A DNA stretch of 64,000 bases from Dastarcus helophoroides (Eukaryota > Arthropoda > Insecta > Coleoptera > Bothrideridae), in the NCBI GenBank assembly GCA_028583605.1, contig CM053328.1, positions 5,773,304 to 5,837,303 of the forward strand, in the 5' to 3' direction. Under the pieces are notes generated by a model. That model ran no database searches and was not told the DNA's origin. It worked only from the letters and a program-made list of their open reading frames with translations. The position numbers and the translations under genes are program-made. Of the stretch, positions 34,505 through 43,611 are shown piece after piece. Each line of letters starts with the position of its first letter. The stretch's first letter is position 1.

Positions 34505-37098
34505 GGGGGAAGTCCCGTAACGCCGGACGGCACCTAACGTCGGACACTCGAAGTATCTCGACAAGTCGCAACGCGTTTGTTTAAAAAGCAGGTGATAGGG
34601 GCGCGGGGGAACGTAACAATACACGATCGCGGATCCCGGTTCGCCAATGTCGCGCAACGCCTAGGTGGGAACAGTTAATTGCTGTTTTTGGTGGAAATAC
34701 ATTGCGTCACGTAAGATCAAAGTAAGTATAACTACAATGGTTTTTAGTTTATGTGGTTTTGATAATTGTTATTTTATGTCATAGTTAATACATGTCTAAA
34801 ATTTGTAATATTTTTTGTCGAATTCCATAGCAGTTTTTGTATGACAATTAATTTAAGGATTCTCTGTCCCCTAGTACCGGACACAAAAGCTTCCCCTAAT
34901 ATCGGACAATAAAAAAACAATTTTTTCATGAAATATTATACTTTTTGATCATTATTATCTATTGTTTTAGGAGAACAAAGAGATATCGAAATGGAGAAGA
35001 CGAAAAAGAAAGGAAAATGGGACCAAAGTAATTTACAAACTGCGATAAAGAATGTTTTGACAAAAAAAATGAGTTTGAGATAAGCTTCATTGCGTTATAA
35101 TATTCCAAAAAGCACCTTACATGATAAAATATCGTCATTAAACCGTGGACAAGAAGTGTCGTTGCAACCAAAGTTAGGTAGATTCACTAATACCTTCACA
35201 CCAAAATACGAAGAACTCTTAGTGCAGCGTGTAAAAGATTTATCTAATAGGTGTCTGCCGTTAACAAAACAGGAATTTTTGAAGTTGGCTTACGATTTGG
35301 CTGAGGCTTTGAAGATCCCTCATCGCTTTAATAAAGAGAAAGGAGCTGCTGGTAAACACTTTTACTACGATTTCATGCAGAGACATCAGGACGTATCGCT
35401 GAGATCACCAGAGTCAACAAGCATAATGAGGGCTGTGGGGTTTAACAAACCCCAAGTTGATCTCTTTTTTAATAATCTTGACAGAATGATGACACAATTC
35501 AAATTTCCACCTTCGAAAATTTATAACTGTGACGAAACAGGAGTCAGCTGCGTACAAAAACACCAAAAGGTACTTGCTCCAAAAGCTGTTCGAAAAGTAG
35601 GAAAGCTCAATTCTGCTGAGAGGGGCAAAAATATTACAGTCTTATTTTGCATGAGTGCCAACGGCCATTTCATTCCGCCTTTCTTTGTCTTTCCTAGGCA
35701 AAGAATGAATGATCGGCTCATGATAAATGCTCCAGCCGAAAGCGTAGGCGTGGCCCAGCCAAAAGGCTGGATGAATAGTGATATTTTTCTTCAATGGCTA
35801 CAATTATTCAAGAAACACTCTTGTCCGACAAAAGAGAGCCCTGCGCTGATACTTCTGGATGGACATTGTAGTCACAAGACATTAGCAGTCATCAATTTTT
35901 GCCGAGAAAACGATATTCATTTGATAAGCTCGCCACCACACACTACCCACAAACTACAGCCGCTAGACAGAACGTTTATGAAACCATTTAAAGATGCCTA
36001 CAACCAACGTTGCGATGCGTGGATAAGAGCAAATGCTGGATCTCGAATAACTGACTACGATATTGCCGGTCTCGTCAGGGAAGCATTTACAAAAGTAGCT
36101 CGTCTAGAAATTGCAGTGTCCGGCTTCAAATACACAGGAATTCAGTCATTCAATAGAGATATATTTTCTGATCTGGATTATTTACCTGCCGATATGACCA
36201 ACATTCCGTTAGAAGACCCACAAACATCCTCAAACGCACCAGGTACTAGCAAAGAAGTTCCTGTTTCCTCCAGTGACTTAACTGAAGCTGGCAGCTCGTC
36301 GACGAACTGCGATTTAGAGCAGTCCATTAATATGGACACACAAGGACCCTCAGAGGCTTCTAAACAATCTACATTCGAAAAAAATATCAACAGTCTCAAG
36401 CCATTGACTAACCTTGATCCAGATGTAGTCCAGGTTATCCATTGCCGGATGCTGCAAAAAAACGATAGCTTGCTCGAAAGAGAAAATGCGAAAAAAGTGA
36501 AATTTTAACTTCATCACCGTACAAAATTCTTGTAGAGGAGAAAGAAAATGAAAAAAACGTTAACGAGAAAAATAAAGCAGTGGGAAATAAATTTAGGACA
36601 GCAATGAAAGAGAAAGGGAAACAGACCAAAGGAGTAAAAGCCAAAGGGAATGGTGGAAATAAAGCAAAGAAAAAGACATCGTTGGCTGAAACATCTGACA
36701 CGAGAACTATTTGCGTAGTTTGCTTAGAGGATCACAATGAAGACTGGATACAGTGCTCCAGCTGCCGTGGATGGGCACATGAAGCATGTGCAGATATCCC
36801 TGAATGTTCAGAATGCTACATATGCGATCGATGTACGATGGGTTGAAGATGTCCGGTACTAAGGGTTTGAAGTAAAGTCCTTCCGGTACTAGGTGCCATT
36901 TGCTGAGATTTATTTTTTTACTGTCAAAGTTTGATTTAAGATTATTCTTATGTTTAAGCAGAGTTATAAGTTTTGTTAATTTAATTTGATTTTATATTTT
37001 GTTATTAAAATAATTTCATTATTAAAGCTTAATTTGTTGAAACAGTTTTTTTTTATTGTTTAAATACCTTAAGTGTCCGTCACTAGGGGACTTCCCCC
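34505..37098 (+). mobile_element. Pogo/Tigger-like DNA transposon, near intact
   Basis: 2594 bp bounded by TA on both sides (34,503-34,504 and 37,099-37,100). The inverted ends are GGGGGAAGTCCC and GGGACTTCCCCC, with a further subterminal 'ccggac'/'gtccg' pairing and repeated 'tccggtact' words. It contains one transposase gene on the plus strand (34,991-36,846). The flanks at 34,380-34,504 are unusually G+C-rich. Confidence 0.88.
34991..36846 (+). pseudogene. Pogo-type (Tigger-like) transposase with C-terminal zinc finger, one stop and one frameshift
   Basis: ATG at 34,991. Residues 1-60 are a basic psq/HTH DNA-binding region ('KGKWDQSNLQTAIKNVL', 'YNIPKSTLHDKI'), interrupted by a TAA at about 35,081. 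The DDE core follows: 'YNCDETG' (near 35,524), 'LILLDGHCSHKT' (near 35,855), and 'HKLQPLDRTFMKPF' (near 35,950), with 35 residues between the last two Asp. At about 36,505 the frame stops after K-V-K-F, while the next frame continues L-T-S-S-P-Y-K-I and leads to a C-x2-C ... C-x2-C-x4-H-x2-C ... C-x2-C zinc finger of PHD-like spacing, ending at 36,846. One substitution and one single-base change explain the loss. Confidence 0.85.
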
Positions 37099-37299
37099 TA
37101 TACCATTTTACTTTTGATGTTCAAAAAAAAGCTCAACTTGTCAATTTTCATTTTTCACGACCAAAAAATAACCCCTTGACGCCCCACCGGGTCACAGGGC
37201 ATTTACCCCGCCGCCCTCTCGGCGGACCTGACGCTAATCGCAAACAGCAGATGATGACAGAGCAAAGTTATTTTTCTGATCCTGATTGCTTTTGGGAAC

Positions 37300-37590
37300 T
37301 CTTTTGTTCTTTCTTTTCATTTGGAAAATCGACGCGTTAATCTTGTCCGCAGTCACGAGGACCACGGGCATGGGGTTCATTTTCAACTTGAGTTCGTCCT
37401 TCCAAAAATTTTTTATGCCATTCATACACTTGAGTTTTTTTCAAACAAGGGTCCCCAAACTGTGCTTCTAATCTACGAAGAATTTCGGCGGGCGTTACAC
37501 CTTCAACGGCAAGAAATTTAATAATAATGGGCTGCGCAACGTGCGGATGAACCTCTTGCTCGCTTGTTGTATTTACAGCTGACGAACGGC
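37300..37590 (-). pseudogene. Mariner-type transposase N-terminal DNA-binding fragment
   Basis: The minus-strand frame reads 'IIIKFLAVEGVTPAEILRRL' followed by 'DPCLKKTQVYEWHKKFF', the HTH domain of mariner-like elements that bear the 'GVQW'-type N-terminus. A one-base loss at about 37,400 shifts the frame; the following frame then gives G-R-T-Q-V-E-N-E-P-H-A-R, as in relatives. No catalytic part is present. Confidence 0.7.
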
Positions 37591-37619
37591 GAGAACGGAA
37601 GTCAAGTGATATCTAACAT

Positions 37620-38330
37620 GTCTAAGAGTATGCGCACACTCCCGACGCCCTCATGACGACATGATAGAAATTCCGGTTCATATTTGAATTACCCTCGCAG
37701 AAGATTGAATCTTGAGGTAAAAACTTAAATTTCAAAAAGAATCCGAACTTTGAGAAACCACTTGAAATTTTCAGGGAATCAGATTTAGAAAAAAAGCCGA
37801 AATTATTCAAAAACCCGAATTTCAAGGAAAAAGTAAGAATATAAAAAGAAAATCGGAACAAATGTCAACTGTTCTGAAAAAAAAAAATCGAAACTAAATG
37901 GAAAAAACGGCAACTGTTGAAGAAAAGGTTGATTTTTAAGAAAAAATATCGAAATCTTATTTATTAGAACATCCCAAGTTCAAGAAAAAAAAACAAATTT
38001 TGCGAAACAAATCGAAACTTCCAGAGAGTGAAATTTCAAAAAAGTATATAAATTTTTAGAAGTAGCAGAATTTTGCAAAAAAATAGCGTAATTTAGTAGG
38101 ATATGAGGAATTTTGAAGGGTTGTAATTTGAAAAGAAATCGAGTTCCCAGAAAAAGCCAAATTTTAAGTAAAAAGTCCGATTTTAAGAATAACAGCAATT
38201 GAAAAAAACAAATACGGGCATTGAAACGGAAATCTTTTCGGCGAGGAAGGGTTCGGAGGGACAATTCGTTGGACCAGAACCAACCCTTTCCCTGGCGAGA
38301 TCAATCGTAAGATCTCTACTTAACGAAGAA
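37620..38330. other. AT-rich degenerate repeat, no gene seen
   Basis: A-rich 'aaaaagccgaaattt' background between the mariner fragment and the R1/jockey-like tail. No supported coding frame. Confidence 0.6.
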
Positions 38331-38398
38331 ATTTATCGTAAACACAAGTCATATGGGCATCGATAACAACATGCCGAAAAACTCATGCATTCATTAGA

Positions 38399-38770
38399 AT
38401 GCCGTGCAGGGAAAAAGCAAAACTATGCCTACAACTCTCAAGGAATAATCTCAGGAAACTTGTAGGGATATGGACAGGTCACTGTCGATTAAACAAACAC
38501 CTCCACAGAATGGGAATCATAAACGACCCGAGCAGCAGAGGGTGCTTAGAAGAAGATGAGAGTGTCGAGCACGTGATGTGTCACTGCCCGGCACTAGCAT
38601 CAATCAGAGGATCCACGCTGGGGGACTTCTGGCCTAGTGTGGCCAGTTTGAGAGAGGCGCATCCAAGGGACCTTCTTCAGTTTCTCAACAAGGTTGGGTG
38701 GCTGAATGAATGACCAAGGACACCTCAATCACGGGGATAGCACAATGGGCCCAGAAAGGGTGGCCTAAGT
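38399..38770 (+). pseudogene. Non-LTR (R1/jockey-like) ORF2 C-terminus and 3' UTR
   Basis: The frame 38,399-38,713 reads 'LVGIWTGHCRLNKHLHRMGI' then 'CLEEDESVEHVMCHCPAL', the C-terminal Cys/His zinc-binding tail of R1- and jockey-type ORF2 proteins. It ends L-N-K-V-G-W-L-N-E-stop. The following G+C-richer 60 bp ('gggcccagaaagggtggcc') is probably 3' UTR. It is a 5'-truncated insertion, as usual for these elements. Confidence 0.7.
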
Positions 38771-38799
38771 GCTGGCCTAACCTTTAGGCAACCCACAAC

Positions 38800-39335
38800 G
38801 AACCCAGAATTGAAAAAAATAATTAAAAAAATGAAAATTGCGAGAAAAGGTTGAAATTTTGAGAAAAATATTAATTTTGAAGCAGAAGTTGAAATTTTAA
38901 ATAAAAAAAGTTCTTCCAGTTGAAAGTTTCGCTTGACTGGTAGAGAAACAATGCGATCGGTTACAAAATAGGATAAAAAATCAGTATTTTTTAATTTATA
39001 AATCTAATTTCAAGTACAATGTAAATATTTTTTGTTTTTCCTTGTTGTTTGTTATGTTGTTTAATTTAAAACAATGTATCATATATTACGAAATTTTCTA
39101 AACTAATGAAATTATCGAGTTGGCAACAAAGAGGTGATAGATTTCATAACGCAGGTCAAGACTTAATAACAAGCAAGTTTACTTATACAGATTGTTTCAA
39201 GTATTTTACAATAATAAGCATATACTCAAATAACTGAAACTTTTCTAATTTTTCTGCGTATTACAATTTAACGTTTTTAAATGTATTTATCTCGTAATTA
39301 TAATTTAATGATCTTTTTTGATATAAAAAAAGTAA
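38800..39335. other. Intergenic DNA 3' of the CEP20-like gene
   Basis: AT-rich with no coding frame. The part next to 39,335 should include the 3' UTR of the CEP20-like gene; several 'tttaat' and 'ttatt' words could serve as polyadenylation signals on the minus strand. Confidence 0.5.
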
Positions 39336-39822
39336 TTAATTCCCTTCTTCTTGATTTAAAAATGCGGACACCACGTAGTACAATAAGGGTATTTTGGAAG
39401 TTCGCACATCGTCGAGTACGCCCAATTTCGTTGTTAATACATCTCTGCTCATTTTTTCCACTTGACCAGATTCTACGAATAAAGGTATTAAAAAAAAATA
39501 AAGATACAAATTGTGCATTACAAAATAAGTGTACTCACCGGCGGCGAAAATTTGTTCACTATAAACGTAACCGTTCCAAATTAAATACTCTCTGACCAAT
39601 TCGTTGACCAGCCTAGTTTCTTCTGGCACTTTTGGTGGTTCATTGGAAACAACGTTTTTATTTAATATTGACATGACGGCGGCTCGGAGTTCAGCCTTGA
39701 ATTTCGATAAACGACCATCGTTGTGTAGCGATTCTTTTACAGCTGAAAAAGATCATGAAACATACAGTATACTAAGAGGGAACATTACCTTCTAACAGAT
39801 CTACTTCTGTCGGCTCCCCCAT
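39336..39822 (-). CDS. CEP20: CEP20/FOPNL-like centrosomal LisH protein (3 exons)
   Basis: Small centriolar-satellite and basal-body protein of the FOP/OFD1 family, needed for ciliogenesis in vertebrates. Exons: 39,822-39,789 (M-G-E-P-T-E-V-D-L-L-E), 39,742-39,539 and 39,472-39,336; donors 'gtaatg' and 'gtgagt', acceptors 'tttttcag' and 'ttcgtag'; all phases agree and no indel is present. Total 375 nt, 124 residues, against about 174 in human CEP20; the shorter tail is at the C-terminus. Exon 1/2 gives an A-V-K-E-S-L-H-N-D-G start. The LisH motif 'LVNELVREYLIWNGYVYSEQIF' lies at residues 58-79, followed by E-S-G-Q and 'SKIPLLYYVVSAFL', both typical of the family. A transposon relic begins about 120 bp upstream of the ATG. 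Confidence 0.85.
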
Positions 39823-39939
39823 GATACGACAGAATGTTTGACGTGCTTTTTGATACGGGAGAAACTTGTTTGTATCGCTACGAATGTTTGTATTGTTGGT
39901 TACTACGGTTTTCATAAAATTCATTGATGCATAGGCGCA

Positions 39940-40655
39940 TCTAGGGTGCCCCACCTGGTTCAGCAGCAATTTATATGTATTCCATTAGGAGACTTTTTCC
40001 AAAAATTTTCCTTTCTTCTTTAAAATTCATCCTTTCCTTGAAAACGTTTCTTCTAAATTTCGACTTTTTTTCTCAACTTTCGTATTTTTTCCACAAAATT
40101 TGTCTTTTCACAATTATTCATAAAATTCGACTTCTTTTATCACTCTGGATTGGAAATTTCGAACTTTTATTTAAATTTTTTTTTCTGACATTTCGCAAAT
40201 ACTCGAAATTCGAGTTTATCTGGAAATTTCGACTTTTTTAATTCTACAAATTTCAGTTTGTCAATAAAAATTTGTCTTTTACCCGAAATCTGGTCATCTT
40301 CTGAGAAAAAAGTGCGTTTTTTCGAAATTTAAAATTTTTATAAAAGGACAAAAATTACGAAAAAATTTTAAAACCTTATACTCTTTTTATCCAAATTTTG
40401 GCAAATTTCAACTTGTTTGTCAACATTTTCACCTGCATCACAATACTGGACATTTTCTGAGGCTACATTGAGGCGCCTATCTTCCTCTGACTCGAGTAGT
40501 CAAGAGAAAATAAATGTTAATCTAAGAAATTTTGATTTTTTTCTTAAAATTTCGATTTTTTCCTTAAAATTTGCTTTTTTTTTTCTAAATTTTAATAAAA
40601 ACCTGACTCTTGAATTTCGAATTTTCACCGAGATTAAACTCTTTTTCTCAAAATT
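39940..40655. repeat. Dispersed hAT-like repeat, copy D
   Basis: 'ggtgccccacctggttcagc' and 'attccattaggagactttttcc' match the interior of copies A (about 3660-3740) and B (about 51,010-51,080), and 'gacattttctgaggc' with 'cttcctctgactcga' matches 51,520-51,570. The copy starts directly upstream of the CEP20-like gene and is cut at 40,655 by a mariner insertion. Confidence 0.7.
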
Positions 40656-41190
40656 TACGAGGTCTGTTTAAAAAGTACGGTGAATATATTTTTATGAAAA
40701 AATATTTATTTATTCATCAACATTTATACGGTCCCCTTCAAAGTAATACCCCTCAGATACAATGCACTTGTGCCAAGGCTTTTTCCAATCTTCAAAGCAT
40801 TTCTCATAAGCACTTTTTGGTAGAGCCTTGAGCTCCTCTAGTGATGCAGTTTTTATTTCATCAGTCGTTGTAAATCTCCGTCTTTTCATAGGTCTTTTTA
40901 GTTTTGGGAACAGGAAAAAGTCGCAGGGGCCAAATCCGGTGAATATGGTGGCTGAGGCATGATTGTCGTGTTGTTTTCGGCCAAAAAACCTCTCACATGC
41001 AACAATGAATGAGCAGGTGCATTATCGTGATGCAAAAGCCATGAACTATTTTTCCACAATTCCGGATTTTTTTTTCGTATTGCTTCTCGCAAACGGCGCA
41101 TAATTTCAAGGTAATACTCCTTATTGACCGTGCGACCTTGAGGTAAAAACTCCTGATGCACTACGCCATGGTTGTCGATAAAAAAGGTTA
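40656..41190 (-). pseudogene. Mariner relic, C-terminal half (minus)
   Basis: Starts at the inverted-repeat-like 'cgaggtctgtttaaaaagta' and reads leftward from 41,190: 'NHGVVHQEFLPQG', 'REAIRKKNPELWKNSSWLLHHDNAPAH' and 'PQPPYSPDLAPATF'. The last catalytic Asp block is altered (A-T replaces S-D after L-A-P, apparently by a small indel). The N-terminal half is absent: at about 41,190 it meets the plus-strand mariner head to head. Confidence 0.8.
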
Positions 41191-42195
41191 CACCTATTTT
41201 GTTGTACTCTTATTATAAAAATGGAGCAAAAAATTTACATCAAATTTTGTGTGAAAAATGGAATCAAGTGCTCTAAAACACTTGAAATGTTGACAGTGGC
41301 GTACGGTGAGTCTGCTCCAAGTAAAAAAAAATTTTACAAGTGGTAGAAACTCTTCCAAGATGGCCGAGAAGCCGACGACTAACCTCGCTCTGGACGCCCC
41401 CGCACATCAACAACAGAAGATACCGTCGAAGCTGTGAAGCAAAATGGTTTTTGAAAATCGTCGAATTACCATAAGAGAAGTTGCTGAGGATGTTGGCATA
41501 TCAGTCGGCTCATGTCATGTGTGCAATTTTTTCGAATGTTTTCGGCACGAGACGTGTGTCAACGAAGTTTGTTCTGAAACTTCTGAATTTTGATCAGACG
41601 AACCGTCGCATGAGCATCGCTCAGGAGCTCTTGAATGACGTCAGTGATATGATCCTGACTTGCTCAAAAGGGTCATAACTGGTGACGAATCATGGATGTG
41701 TGGTTATGACGTCGAAACTAAAGCCCAATCGTTCCAATGAAAGCCAAGATCGAAAAAAGCACGCCAAGTCCGATCAAATGTCAAAGTTTTGCTCACTGTT
41801 TTTTTCGACTACCATGGCGTAATGCATCAGGAGTTTTTCCCTTAAAGTCATGCGGTCAATAAGGAGTATTACCTTAAAGTTATGTGCCGTTTGCGAGAAG
41901 CAATATGAAAAAAAACGTCCGGAATTGTGGAAAAATAATGCATGATTTTTGCATCACGATAATGCACCTGCTCATTCATCGTTGCTTGTGAAAGGTTTTT
42001 TCCAAAAACAACACGACAATCATGCATCAGCCACTATATTCACCGGATTTGACCCTCTGCGACTTTTTCCTGTTCCCAAAAATTAAAAAACTTATGAAAG
42101 GATAGATTTGCAAAGATTGATGAAATAAAAACTGCATCGCTAGAGGACCTGAACACTATACCAAAAAGTGCTTACAGGAAGTGCTTTGAAGATCG
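41191..42195 (+). pseudogene. Mariner transposase relic (plus)
   Basis: ATG at about 41,221: M-E-Q-K-I-Y-I-K-F-C-V-K-N-G, then 'GESAPSKKKFYKW' (HTH), 'RSGRPRTSTTEDTVEAV', 'VITGDESWMCGYDVETK' (first Asp), 'FFDYHGVMHQEFFP', 'HHDNAPAHSSL' and 'SPDLTLCDFFLFPK'-like text to about 42,090. Stops follow W at about 41,346 and D-D at about 41,382, and several small indels shift the frame (41,440, 41,660, 41,850, 42,000). Same subfamily as the minus fragment next to it. Confidence 0.8.
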
Positions 42196-42199
42196 AAAA

Positions 42200-43484
42200 A
42201 AGCGAAAAGCAAAGGTCAAAAAGTTTAAAGAGAGAAAAAGGTCTAAATTCAGCTAAAGAATTAGGAACTTAGAAAAAAATTGTAATAATCTCTTCATTTA
42301 GTCCTCCCAGGACTTGGAGAAATAGGCGATCTAAGAATCTTTTACCTTCTTTCACGGAAAGTTGTAGGTATTACGTAGCGTGATATAGATCTTTCGAGAT
42401 TTTAAGAAACAGGCCACAAAAATCCCATTAAAATGCAAATGCAATGTTAAAATGCAATTGCAAAGATGAGAAATTAGATTTGAGAAAAAATCAATTTTAC
42501 TGAGCCAATCCTTCAACTCTACTGAAAAATGTCATGGAAATAAATAAACAAAGTAGAAAATACTAATTTATTTTGTAACAACATGACAGTGTGTTTTTAA
42601 AAAATCGTGTACATAGAATATTATACAAATGAAGATAAATAGCTATAAAATTGCCATTTTTACTAAAAAAAGATTTTTAGATTTTTTTAAATACATCATG
42701 AACTACAACAATAGACGAGTTCCAAAAATGTTTAAACCCTCTTCAGTGATTTTGTTGAAGTCGTAAAAACATGTTTTCTATCAAACACCTATAACTTCAT
42801 TTTTCTCCATGTCAAAAAATATGGCACTTGGATATTTATCTTTAGTTAGGCCATTATTTCATTTATGACGTTATTAGTAAAAAATAATTTCTCTGACTCC
42901 CAAATCAACAATTCTAGGCAAAAATAGTTAATGAAAATTTATTTTGGTTATACAACTTATAAATATAAATAAAAATGAGGTATGTGAAAGCCTTCATTAA
43001 GGAGGCCAAAAGAATGAGCTGCCTAAATAAAAGAAAACATTAATATTAGTGTATAAAAAATATATACAATATTTAATTCTATAAGAAGTTAGGAGTGGAA
43101 AGAAGAAAAAGGCACTTCCGTACGCAATTTTAACTTGTTTGTCTAAATTTATTGCCAACAGTTTTGAAAAGTACTGCCAGAAATCAACTTTCCAATGCCA
43201 ATTTTTCACACTACAAAATAATCTCTTTCAGGCTATAAATAAAAAAAGCGAATTTTCTAATTTCTACTCTATGTAAAGGCTTCTCTAAATATAAATAAAT
43301 TACTTCGTTTATGTACATTTTTACAATAGTAAAAACTATTCTATTTACGAGATAGTTTCAAAGGCCAAAATAAACAAAATTTAGCTAGAAAGTAAAACGA
43401 GACCTGGCAGTGTCAAGTTTTAAACGGCTAAAGATAACCAAATTAAAAGCACTTTCGTAGACGTTACAAATTAACGTAAATCGT
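42200..43484. other. Axin 3' flank, probable 3' UTR in part
   Basis: Ordinary AT-rich DNA downstream of the Axin stop at 43,485. No coding frame. On the minus strand several AATAAA words occur (for example plus-strand 'tttatt' at about 42,568), so the 3' UTR probably ends in this region. Confidence 0.5.
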
Positions 43485-43611
43485 TCAGTCGATTGGCTTA
43501 ACCTGAGCCATTATTTTACCCTCCCATAACGGAAGTACGTCTGCATCATTACTGACCTCTTCTTGAATAACTTGATTCCCCAGCTCTTCACACACAGTCT
43601 TGAAAAAGAAC
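43485..43611 (-). CDS. Axin: Axin exon 8: end of DIX domain and stop
   Basis: [11 protein letters not shown], '[20 protein letters not shown]' and [10 protein letters not shown], then TGA at 43,485-43,487. The match to the human DIX C-terminus (E-K-I-I-G-K-V-E-K-V-D) is position by position. Acceptor 'tttcag'. Confidence 0.95.

Noticed and set aside
34959..36701. Minus-strand frames inside the pogo element
   Set aside because: Shadows of the plus-strand transposase; no family resemblance.
37150..37260. G+C-rich stretch as ribosomal DNA
   Set aside because: No rRNA core motif is recognisable; only a short hairpin.
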